Shown here: one piece after another, positions 8,301-14,246 of the stretch
Numbering within the stretch: position 1 is the first letter of the stretch
Layout: every line of letters starts with the position of its first letter
NCBI GenBank assembly: GCA_003559755.1
Contig: PWKM01000314.1
Location: 1 to 14,246 of the forward strand
Direction: 5' to 3'
DNA length: 14,246 bases
Origin: Planctomycetota bacterium
Lineage (GTDB): Bacteria > Planctomycetota > PUPC01
The notes under the pieces: model-generated
What the model saw: the letters and a program-made list of their open reading frames with translations, nothing else
The model's database searches: none
What the model was told of the DNA's origin: nothing
Position numbers and translations under genes: made by a program

Positions 8301-8893
8301 TCGGCGGGCTGGCCGAGAACGTCCAGGTTACCATCACCAAGACCGGCCGCTCGGCGGGGAAGCCGATGGCACGGTTCGAGCTCGAGGACCTGACCGGCAG
8401 CATCGAGTGTGTGATGTTCGCAGAGGACTACGAGCGGGCCGGCGAGCACCTCGAATCCGGGCAGCCGGTGTTCATCCGCGGGTTCGTCAGCCACCGCATG
8501 GGCCGACCGAACATCCGGGTCAACGAGACCTTCGACTTCGCCAAGGTCGCCTATCGATTCACCGAAAGCGTCGTCATCTCCCTCCCCAGGGAACGGACCG
8601 ACGACGACACCCTGAGAGAGCTCAAAAAGATCATCGAGCGAAACCCAGGCCAGGCGGCAGTCTATCTCGAAATGTCCGATAACGACGGGACGACCTACGT
8701 GGTCAAAGCGGGCAACGGGCTGCTGGTCGGCGTCACCGAGCCGTTCCGGCGCGACGTGGCCAAGCTGATCGGAGAGCACAACCTGCGGCTCGAGCCGAAG
8801 TTCGAACGGGCAAAGAGCGACTGGGCCAACGGCCGGCGCGGCCGCCGCAATGGTGCCACCGCCAACGGGCGCACCGCGGCTGCCAGATCGTGA
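5351..8893 (+). CDS. dnaE: DNA polymerase III subunit alpha
   Basis: The 1180-residue catalytic subunit of the replicative polymerase. The N-terminal PHP domain (about 5-215) opens with HLHVHSHFSLLDG and keeps TDHGN (42-46), GLEAY (67-71), FHLTLLA (90-96), SGCL (139-142) and ATNDIHY (206-212), so its metal-ligand positions look complete. The catalytic aspartates are in MPDFDID (D401, D403), with the third in LKMDFLG (D552). A helix-hairpin-helix-like stretch YGLNAIKGVGEKAAEA lies at 820-835. QIGLF (907-911) resembles the beta-clamp-binding motif, and an OB-fold occupies about 983-1060 (ARFELEDLTGSIECVMF). The length is normal for DnaE of the E. coli/Thermus type. ATG 5351 was chosen because the family begins just before FVHLH; the in-frame ATG at 5246 would add 35 unrelated residues and lie upstream of the promoter. 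No strong ribosome binding site is visible. Confidence 0.96.
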   Translation: MPSDDFVHLHVHSHFSLLDGACRLDDLVNRAADLEMPALALTDHGNMYGIIQFRQAAESAGIKPIIGLEAYVAPGSRTERNASGMSDAAFHLTLLAENHAGYQNLLKLASTAFLDGFYYKPRIDKEALAEHSEGLIALSGCLQGEVPRLLLTASFDDALAAARSYVDILGPDNFFIELQYNGIEEQERILEPLCEVAGELGLGTVATNDIHYMERAASKAHDALLCINTGKTIADEQRMRFQTDQFYFRTPDEMRQIFGRFPGAIENTGRIAERCDAGLDFSEFHFPIFEPPDGLSAGDYLRQLAEEGFRRKYPDPPPEAHDRLDYELSVIHDMGYDTYFLIVWDFVRFCEERGIPAGARGSGCSSVVGYCMGISAVDPIRYNLMFERFLDPERKEMPDFDIDLCERRRGEVIQYVREKYGAENVAQIITFGTLGARAAIRDVGRVLAIPLPKVDQIAKKVPGELNVTLENALEQEPELRRMREDDPDVRELFDIALRIEGLNRHASTHAAGVVIADRPLREYTPLCTPGGKEVTTQWPMDDVATAGLLKMDFLGLRTLTIVQTAVDLIRDTRGNDLDIDAVPLDDEETYRLFQAGRTTGVFQFGSSGMQAMLQKLKPDKFEDLIAANALYRPAALNAGQVDEFIKRKHNPELITYEHPVLEECLAESYGVMATQEQVMMIVHKLAGLSMSRALTLVKAISKKKTDYIEETRSDFIEGAIKNDVPRALAERIFELIVFFGGYGFNRSHSTAYAMLAYKTAFLKAHYPVEFMAATLTCESGTIDKVIKFVEEARNMGLEVLCPCVNRSRSEFTVEDDRIRYGLNAIKGVGEKAAEAIVAARSEHGPFQSFYDFCDTIDLHAVNKQVVEALIKCGAMDCFGVRRSQMMLVLEPALRIGAAAQRDRERGQIGLFGGGGDPEVEEAAAEAMPDVPEWPESKLLANEREALGVYISSHPLARHEALLKTFSTLEAEQAAEAEDATPVFIGGLAENVQVTITKTGRSAGKPMARFELEDLTGSIECVMFAEDYERAGEHLESGQPVFIRGFVSHRMGRPNIRVNETFDFAKVAYRFTESVVISLPRERTDDDTLRELKKIIERNPGQAAVYLEMSDNDGTTYVVKAGNGLLVGVTEPFRRDVAKLIGEHNLRLEPKFERAKSDWANGRRGRRNGATANGRTAAARS

Positions 8894-8958
8894 GAGCGAA
8901 TCGAAACGGGCTCGAAGTGGTGCAACCGCCGTGCATGCGGATTTCCGAGTGATCGCAC

Positions 8959-8985
8959 TTGACATGGTTTCTGTCCGGCTATAAT
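8959..8985 (+). promoter_or_regulatory. Sigma70-like promoter of the large lipoprotein gene
   Basis: Perfect TTGACA (8959-8964) and perfect TATAAT (8980-8985) lie 15 bp apart, shorter than the usual 16-18. The start of transcription would fall near 8992, about 36 nt before the ATG. A second TTGACAT copy at 8989-8995 overlaps that position. Confidence 0.6.
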
Positions 8986-9027
8986 GCGTTGACATTCACA
9001 ACCCCACTCTGACGGAGGAGATCGCCG

Positions 9028-12000
9028 ATGCGTAAGCGTATTCTGGTCGCCGCCCTGTTCGTCTGCTGCATGTCCGGTCTTGCCTGCACTCATATTGCCC
9101 CCCGAGACGTGAGCCGCATAGACGGCGAGGTTGCCATGCCCCGTGCCTGGCTCTCTGTCCGCGAAGCCCTGGTCGTCGCCCACAAGCAGACCGGGCTTGA
9201 ATACGCCGTCATTCCCGGTCGATTCGAGGGGACGGTCGGCCCCTATCAGGTCGGTGAGAGGCAGACCGTCGGCCGCATTGTCGCGGCCGTGGAGCGGGCG
9301 TCGGGTACGAGGTCGCGGTTGGTGAACGGGACGCTGGTGTTCGAGCCGGCCGACACCCCGAGAGTCGATGTGCCCGCCGATCTGGAGGCACATTGCAGGG
9401 CTGCCGTCGAGCAGAAGGGAAGCGGGGAGAATGTCGAGAACGACGCGGGCGACCAGGTGGCCGAGAAGCTCCGGGGCTACATCCGGAAGATGTCGGTCGA
9501 CGGGCGCTCGGTCCACATCCCGACGCTCACCGGCCTGGTCTGGCACGATAACCGCTCGGTCGGATACCAGGCGCTGGCGGCGCTTTACCGGCTGGAGGGC
9601 GATTTCAGCCGCAACGAGTGGCCGGGGCGCGTTTCGGTGTTCGAACTGCTCGGCGATCAGTTCGACGATCAGCCGCTGCTCTGGGCGCTGGAGCAGCACG
9701 GGAACGGTACGTCGGGCTGGAAGATGGTCCTGGACGTGCTGGGCCGGGCACGCCACCCATATATCTTCCGCCATACTTGGTCCTCCGTGTGGCATTCCCG
9801 GCCCGAGGCGGTCCTCCCCGCTCTATGGGCGATGGGCCAGTCCACCGACGATACGGCAGGTCGAGCTCTGCGAAGCCGGCTCCGTTTCCCCGGCACCAAC
9901 GATCCGACCGAGCGCTATCTGGCCGCCATCTCCCTGGGCAAGCTGAACGTTGTTTGGCGTTTGCGGGAACAGATGGACCACGGGAACCCGGAGGTCCGCC
10001 AGGCGGTGGCTCTGGGGCTCGGGGTGTGCCGGCCGTCGAGCCAGGTCATCGACCTGCTTGGCGCTCTGTTGAATGATGCCGACCCCAGCGTCCAGTTCGT
10101 CGCTTGTCTGTCGCTCGGGCGGCTCGCCACCGATGAATCCGTGGGGCGGCTGCTCGACCTGCTGGACGACGAGGACCAGCCCGTCGAGATGCACGTTGCC
10201 GCGCTCGAGGGTCTGGCCCAGGCCGAGACCGCAGACGCGGTCGCAGCGGTCGTCTCCGCCTGCCGCTCCCCCGAAGCCCTGGTTCGAGCCCGGGCCGCCG
10301 AGCTGCTTGGCGGCATTGGCGGCCTGATCGCGCTTGAGGAGTTGCCGGCTCTTCTCGATGATGACGACAGGTGGGTCCGTGGGGCCGCCGCCTCTGCCCT
10401 GGGCACACTCGGCAACCGCCGGGGCGTGGACGCCGCCTGCCGGGTCTTGCTCGATGCCGACGCTCACCCGGACGAGCGGATCGCCGCGATGATCGGCCTG
10501 GGCGTCGGGCGCTCGCCCCGAGCGGAACCTGCGCTGAGTACGGTCGCGCTCGACGTGGACCTGAATATGCGGCTGCGGCGCTACGCCCTGCTGGCCCTCG
10601 TCCAACTGGCCAACCGTGCCGGTCAGGATACCGTCAAGCGTGTGGCGACCTACGGCACCGACGAGTACATGCCGTTCGCCCTGACGCACGTCGAGCTGGA
10701 AACGCCGGACGAGACGGCCCAATTTGTCGCCCAGTTCCTCGCTACCGGGGCGCGTTCCACGCAGGCAGGGGCGGCGACAAGGATGATGACGCTCGGCTCG
10801 GCGTGGGGGACCCGCGAGCTGCTCGAGGGCTATAATGTGTTCGACAACCACGCCCGGAAGATGCACATGTGGGGGGCGATCTCCTCCCAGGGGCCCGACA
10901 TCATCCCGATCCTGGTCGAGGCCACCCGGAGCAAGCGACAGCGAATCCGTCGCGGGGCCGCTTTGGCACTCGGAGGGCGACGGGACGTGGCGGCCGTCGA
11001 TGCCCTGATCGCGCTGACCGCGGACCCGTCGGCCGACACCCGTGCGAACGCCGCCAACGAGTTGGGACGGTCGGGCGACCCCAAGGCGGTGCCATACCTC
11101 ATCCGGCTTGCCGAGGAGGACGACAGCATGTTCGTGGTGGCTTCCGCCACTCGGGCACTGCGGGTTCGCGACTTCAGCGGCCGGTCCGACGTTCAGGACC
11201 TGTTCCGCCGGCTCGCCGGGACCTCGCGCGATTTCGGCGTGATTGACCCCGACCGCCCCTCCGTCGCCGACCAGCCCGAACACTCGTTCGTCCTCAGAAG
11301 CTGGGCCGGCTCGCTGGAAGACGACACGTTCTCGAACATCACCTACGAGTCGGCGCTGACCTACGACAGCCATCGCCAGCGGATCGTGCTGTGGGGGTCC
11401 CACGGCCGGCGCGTCGATGCACCGCAGACCGGGCAGACCTGGTTCTACAGGGCGGGCGAACGCAGTTGGGAGCGGCTGCTCGATACCCACGAATGGCCCA
11501 ACGCCACCTGCATCACCTGGGGCCTCCAGTATGACCGGGCCAACCAGGTGGTGCTGTCGCCGCTCTCCGGCCGGGGCGGGCACGGCTGGGTGAACGCCCT
11601 CCGCGTCAATATGCAATATTCGCTGCCATGGCTGTTCGACGCCCGACAGGACGAGTGGTACCCGGTCAAACCGGCTCTGCACAGGGGCAGCGCCAGGGGC
11701 CTGCCCGGCGGCTATGACAGGCGGCACGGGATCACCTATTGGTGGCACACCCGCGGTCGCATCGAGGGCTATGACGCCTACGCAAATGCCTGGCGGCACA
11801 TCTCCCACACCCGCGAGGCGCCGGTACAGCGGTCTGGCCGGGGCGGAGTCGAGTACGATCCGAAGACCGGGCGATATCTGTTCGCGGGCCGACAGAGCGT
11901 CTGGGCGTTCGACCCGGCAAAGGAAACCTGGACCGACCTCGAACCCGAGGGCAACGGCCTGTCCGGCGGCCTGACGGTCTATGACTCGGCGAACCACGTC

Positions 12001-13161
12001 ATACTGCAGTTCCGAGTCAGCGGACTCTCAAACATGGAAGTGGCGGTCTATCACATCGACGAGAACCGATGGGAGCGCCTGCCCCGGATCAATCCGGTCC
12101 CGCAGTACGGCTCGATCGACATCGCATACGACGAAGCTCGCAATGTGACCGTTATCGGCCCCGGTCTGAGGACCTGGACGACGGGACAGCTGGCGGTCCA
12201 GGAGGCGTGGACCTACCGCTACAAGCCGGTATCGGAGCAGCCGGACGCACTCGGCCCTCCCCGCGACGTGACCGTGGTCACGAGCGACAACGGAACGGCC
12301 CGACTGTCCTGGCAAGCGCCGCGAACCGGCACTGTCGGAACATATCGTGTCGAACGCGGGAGCGGCGAAAGGGCGGCACTCGCCGATTGGTCGGGAATTG
12401 CCGAGATCGAGCCCAACGAGACATCGTTCGTCGACGAGGACCTCGAAGCGGGCAAGCGGGTCTTCTACCGCGTCGTGGCCACCTGCGAGGACGGCGAACA
12501 GGTGGCGTTCTCGGCCCCGGGCCGTACCGATCCGCCAGCGATACGGTGGACGGACGCCGTGCTCCGGGGTGACGGGATTCACATCGCCTGGCAGCCCAGT
12601 CCCGCCGAGGATGTCGTCGGCTACCACATCTATCGGGCAACGGTCGAAGCAGCCGGATACTGGGGCAGTGCGTTCAACCCCGGCTCCGTCCAGGACAGGT
12701 TGGAGCGGATCACTGACGAACCGTTCAAGGCCACGGAGTTCGTCGATACCGAGGTCGAGTTTAAAGACGAGGCGAGCGAGTATCGCTGGCCGGCCACCTA
12801 CGCCTACGAGGTTCGTCCGGTCAACGCTCTCGGAGTCGAGGGCGGCCACGGCCCGGCGACCCTCGCCCTGCCCGGCCCGCCCGGCCGTGTGCGGGTCGTC
12901 CCGTGGCTCGACGGTCGGCGCCTGGTCCTGTGGCTGCCGCCGCGCGGTGTCGGGGCAAACGGTTACTTCGCAATGCGGCAGGATGACTGGAACCGCCATT
13001 TTGCGTTCCGTTGGCACGCTGCGCCAATCGCAACTTACGGGTTCTGGGACGACCGCGAGTTCCCGACCGCAGACCGGCGGAGTTACTACATCTACGGAGT
13101 CGACGATATGGGCGCCGTCGGCATCCCCAGTTCGGGTGTCTGGAGCCATGGGTTCCCATAA
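9028..13161 (+). CDS. Large exported HEAT-repeat / Kelch-like / FN3 protein, probable lipoprotein
   Basis: A 1377-residue protein of unknown function. It starts with MRKR, a hydrophobic stretch and SGLAC (C20), which fits the loose lipobox pattern, so lipid attachment at C20 is likely; otherwise it is a secreted protein. Residues about 40-112 (VREALVVAHKQTGLEY...NGTLVFEP) resemble a secretin/TonB short N-terminal (STN) domain. Residues about 290-737 are alpha-helical HEAT-like repeats of about 31-37 residues, with acidic loops (LLDDEDQP, LLDDDDRW). Residues about 750-1069 carry six YD-start repeats (near 778, 833, 895, 942, 984 and 1033) with W.FD/W..L ends, as in a Kelch-like beta-propeller. 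Residues 1074-1377 form about three FN3 modules (for example GTARLSWQAP, GYHIYRA). ATG 9028 follows GGAGGAG (9014-9020) by 7 nt. There are no catalytic motifs, so binding or scaffolding at the cell surface is the likely role. The gene appears to be monocistronic. Confidence 0.85.
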   Translation: MRKRILVAALFVCCMSGLACTHIAPRDVSRIDGEVAMPRAWLSVREALVVAHKQTGLEYAVIPGRFEGTVGPYQVGERQTVGRIVAAVERASGTRSRLVNGTLVFEPADTPRVDVPADLEAHCRAAVEQKGSGENVENDAGDQVAEKLRGYIRKMSVDGRSVHIPTLTGLVWHDNRSVGYQALAALYRLEGDFSRNEWPGRVSVFELLGDQFDDQPLLWALEQHGNGTSGWKMVLDVLGRARHPYIFRHTWSSVWHSRPEAVLPALWAMGQSTDDTAGRALRSRLRFPGTNDPTERYLAAISLGKLNVVWRLREQMDHGNPEVRQAVALGLGVCRPSSQVIDLLGALLNDADPSVQFVACLSLGRLATDESVGRLLDLLDDEDQPVEMHVAALEGLAQAETADAVAAVVSACRSPEALVRARAAELLGGIGGLIALEELPALLDDDDRWVRGAAASALGTLGNRRGVDAACRVLLDADAHPDERIAAMIGLGVGRSPRAEPALSTVALDVDLNMRLRRYALLALVQLANRAGQDTVKRVATYGTDEYMPFALTHVELETPDETAQFVAQFLATGARSTQAGAATRMMTLGSAWGTRELLEGYNVFDNHARKMHMWGAISSQGPDIIPILVEATRSKRQRIRRGAALALGGRRDVAAVDALIALTADPSADTRANAANELGRSGDPKAVPYLIRLAEEDDSMFVVASATRALRVRDFSGRSDVQDLFRRLAGTSRDFGVIDPDRPSVADQPEHSFVLRSWAGSLEDDTFSNITYESALTYDSHRQRIVLWGSHGRRVDAPQTGQTWFYRAGERSWERLLDTHEWPNATCITWGLQYDRANQVVLSPLSGRGGHGWVNALRVNMQYSLPWLFDARQDEWYPVKPALHRGSARGLPGGYDRRHGITYWWHTRGRIEGYDAYANAWRHISHTREAPVQRSGRGGVEYDPKTGRYLFAGRQSVWAFDPAKETWTDLEPEGNGLSGGLTVYDSANHVILQFRVSGLSNMEVAVYHIDENRWERLPRINPVPQYGSIDIAYDEARNVTVIGPGLRTWTTGQLAVQEAWTYRYKPVSEQPDALGPPRDVTVVTSDNGTARLSWQAPRTGTVGTYRVERGSGERAALADWSGIAEIEPNETSFVDEDLEAGKRVFYRVVATCEDGEQVAFSAPGRTDPPAIRWTDAVLRGDGIHIAWQPSPAEDVVGYHIYRATVEAAGYWGSAFNPGSVQDRLERITDEPFKATEFVDTEVEFKDEASEYRWPATYAYEVRPVNALGVEGGHGPATLALPGPPGRVRVVPWLDGRRLVLWLPPRGVGANGYFAMRQDDWNRHFAFRWHAAPIATYGFWDDREFPTADRRSYYIYGVDDMGAVGIPSSGVWSHGFP

Positions 13162-13221
13162 CAGGGAACGAGACGCCCGGTCATTTTGGAGATAATCTGG
13201 CGATTGGCATTGAGAATAGTT

Positions 13222-13290
13222 GTATGTGGGTATGTGGGTTTGGGAGTATGTGAGTTTTCACCCACACACTCACGCACCCACACACTCACA
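13222..13290. repeat. Octamer tandem repeats forming a long hairpin
   Basis: Four GT-rich octamers (GTATGTGG, GTATGTGG, GTTTGGGA, GTATGTGA; 13222-13253) face four CA-rich octamers (TCACCCAC, ACACTCAC, GCACCCAC, ACACTCAC; 13258-13289). In the best register, 13226-13254 pairs with 13261-13289 at 22 of 29 positions, plus two G-T wobbles, with a 6-nt loop. The right arm is also two 16-mers (13259-13274 and 13275-13290) differing at one base. Confidence 0.8.
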
Positions 13291-13320
13291 AACAAGCACG
13301 CTTCCAATCACTTGTTTTTT
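13290..13320 (+). terminator. Weak terminator-like hairpin after the lipoprotein gene
   Basis: AAACAAG (13290-13296) pairs with CTTGTTT (13311-13317), followed by a T-run to 13320. The stem is AT-rich with a 14-nt loop, so it is weak alone. The octamer hairpin just upstream may add to termination. Confidence 0.3.
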
Positions 13321-13331
13321 ATCGTGCAAAA

Positions 13332-13359
13332 CTGACCTCTGACCTCCGTCCTCTGACCT
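13332..13359. repeat. Heptad tandem array CTGACCT x4
   Basis: Four consecutive 7-bp units read CTGACCT, CTGACCT, CCGTCCT, CTGACCT, and a partial fifth (CTT) follows. Such phase-perfect short arrays arise by replication slippage or as remnants of longer arrays. Confidence 0.75.
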
Positions 13360-13377
13360 CTTGGCCCGGTTCATCCA

Positions 13378-13397
13378 AAAATATCGCGCAATATTTT
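13378..13397. repeat. AT-rich palindrome
   Basis: AAAATAT (13378-13384) and ATATTTT (13391-13397) are perfect inverted copies around a CGCGCA loop. The AT content is unusual for this GC-rich window. No function is evident. Confidence 0.5.
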
Positions 13398-13450
13398 CTT
13401 GCTTTTTATAGCAGGGGCGGCAGATTAAGGCACTAGCCAGCTTCGCTGAA

Positions 13451-13526
13451 AGTGTTCAGGGGTTCAGCGTTCAGAGTTCAGGCTGGTCGCCCTTTTGTCT
13501 TTCCTGAACGCTGAACTCTGAACACT
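13451..13526. repeat. GTTCAG-repeat hairpin
   Basis: The left arm carries GTTCAG at 13454, 13462, 13469 and 13476; the right arm carries CTGAAC at 13504, 13511 and 13518. In one register AGTGTTCAG (13451-13459) pairs with 13518-13526 and GTTCAGCGTTCAG (13462-13474) pairs with 13504-13516, all perfect, with a small bulge between. A second register, shifted by one unit, gives 20 paired positions with two mismatches. The structure can therefore slide. Confidence 0.8.
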
Positions 13527-13596
13527 ATGCGCGCCAACACGTTACAAACTTCAAAATAAAATGTTCGACTCATCTACTCAAACAATCTTCGATTAA

Positions 13597-14160
13597 GGAG
13601 CTAAAGATGTTCGTTATGTTGACATGATGCGCACGATGAACAAGTACGGAAAGATCCGCGCCATTGTCATTCAAAGCCGCAAGCAGAAGATGCGGGCGGC
13701 GATTTACACCAACGCCAGTGCGAAGGATCTCGACGCCGAACGGGTCGTTCGATTGATGTGTCGGCGTTGGGGGGAAGAGAATCAGATCAAAGAACTTCTG
13801 CTCAAGCACATGATCAATTACATGCCCGGCTATGTGACCGAAGATATGGATGAACAGCCCTGGGTCGAGAACCCGAAAGTAAAAGAGTTGAAGAAAAATC
13901 GCGTTGTGCTGAAGGGTGACTTGCGCCGATTCAAAGTACAGCTTGCCGACGATATACTGAATCAACCAGAACAGCAGGCAGGACCTGTTGACGCGAAGGG
14001 GTTCCCGATCATGGAGAAGATCGTGCGGACCGAAAATGAAATCCTGCTGTTGAACGGCCGGCTCGATGGCCTGTGCGCAGAGATCCGCTTTGACGAGGCA
14101 CACGATGGGCTGAAGCTGATGAAGTTGAACTATGAGAAAAAACCTATGAGCGCAAAATCC
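13597..14160 (+). pseudogene. Transposase remnant, C-terminal part only
   Basis: From 13597 a plus-strand frame runs open with coding character: GAKDVRYVDMMRT, then KIRAIVIQSR, AAIYTN, VVRLMCRRWGEENQIKELLL (RRWGEEN is the late conserved block of DDE transposases), WVENPKVKELKKNR, and EIRFDEAHDGLKLMKLNYEKK. From memory, this matches the C-terminal half of a DDE-type transposase family; I cannot name the IS family. An in-frame stop (TAA 13594-13596) and the absence of the N-terminal DDE region upstream show truncation. The match to the family fades after LNYEKK (about 14142), at a run of six A, shortly before the palindromic element at 14162. Its GC is below that of neighbouring genes, which suggests foreign origin. 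The antisense strand also has a long open frame, judged to be a shadow. Confidence 0.7.
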
Positions 14161-14161
14161 G

Positions 14162-14246
14162 GTTGGATTTGCAATGTGGGACAGGCTTTCAGCCTGTTTT
14201 ACCAACAAGCAGGCGGGACGCCTGCACCACTTTGGGCAAATCCAAC
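14162..14246. mobile_element. 85-bp palindromic interspersed element (MITE-like) with 11-bp terminal inverted repeats
   Basis: GTTGGATTTGC (14162-14172) and GCAAATCCAAC (14236-14246) are perfect inverted repeats. Inside are two further perfect hairpins: ACAGGCT/AGCCTGT (14181-14187/14191-14197) and GCAGGCG/CGCCTGC (14209-14215/14219-14225), each with a 3-nt loop. Together they can fold as a three-way, cloverleaf-like structure. The element is too short to encode a protein and sits in or at the end of the transposase remnant. It may extend beyond the window. Confidence 0.65.

Larger units (their letters stand above)
13162..13596. other. Gene-free, repeat-rich intergenic region
   Basis: This stretch of 435 bp between the lipoprotein gene and the transposase remnant has no supportable gene. 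It is lower in GC than its left neighbour and holds, in order, an octamer-repeat hairpin, a weak terminator-like hairpin, a heptad array, an AT palindrome and a GTTCAG-repeat hairpin. These are listed separately. No promoter was recognised with confidence. Confidence 0.7.

Noticed and set aside
9823..11997. 724-residue open frame on the minus strand inside the lipoprotein gene
   Set aside because: Long antisense frames are common in GC-rich coding DNA. The plus strand has clear HEAT and Kelch periodicity, a signal peptide and a ribosome binding site.
13222..13526. CRISPR array
   Set aside because: The repeat units are 7-8 bp without spacers and differ between clusters. There are no cas genes and no 25-40 bp direct repeats.
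13570..14208. 212-residue open frame on the minus strand
   Set aside because: The plus strand of the same region reads as a transposase C-terminus with recognisable blocks (RRWGEEN, EIRFDEAHDG). The minus frame is its antisense shadow.

Overview
The window is GC-rich bacterial chromosomal DNA with five intact protein-coding genes, a gene tail cut off at the left edge, and a decayed mobile element at the right edge. I saw no rRNA, tRNA or CRISPR array. The organism is uncertain. A large predicted lipoprotein built of HEAT, Kelch-like and fibronectin type III (FN3) modules, a paralogue of it at the left edge, mixed use of Shine-Dalgarno sites, and hairpin-forming short repeats between genes would fit an uncultured Planctomycetota-like bacterium. 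That is an inference from style, not a demonstrated placement.

Layout, left to right. Positions 1-101 hold the last 32 codons of a plus-strand gene whose end resembles the end of the large lipoprotein at 9028-13161. Positions 131-1679 hold a minus-strand pair: a GNAT acetyltransferase read first, from a promoter that almost touches its start codon, then an aminoglycoside-phosphotransferase-like kinase with a strong ribosome binding site. Both families include drug-modifying enzymes, but the substrates here are unknown. Divergent from this pair, 1901-5209 encodes a single-chain restriction-modification protein of the Type IIG/ISP-like kind, with a PD-(D/E)XK-type nuclease motif, an N6-adenine methyltransferase and a long C-terminal region. 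No separate restriction, methylase or specificity gene lies in the window.

Positions 5351-8893 encode the replicative DNA polymerase III alpha subunit (DnaE), with its own sigma70-like promoter, an apparently intact PHP domain and a clamp-binding-like motif. Positions 9028-13161 encode a 1377-residue exported protein, probably a lipoprotein, with a perfect -35 and -10 pair and a strong ribosome binding site upstream. Its order is signal peptide, STN-like domain, HEAT repeats, Kelch-like propeller, then about three FN3 modules.

From 13162 to 13596 there is no gene. This stretch holds a cluster of unrelated short repeats: octamers that fold into a hairpin, a heptad array, an AT palindrome and a GTTCAG-repeat hairpin. 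From 13597 a lower-GC transposase remnant lacking its N-terminus reads on the plus strand. It runs into an 85-bp palindromic element with perfect 11-bp terminal inverted repeats, whose last base is the last base of the window. The housekeeping core is dnaE. The restriction-modification gene, the modifying-enzyme pair, the surface-protein paralogues and the repeat/transposon end look accessory.
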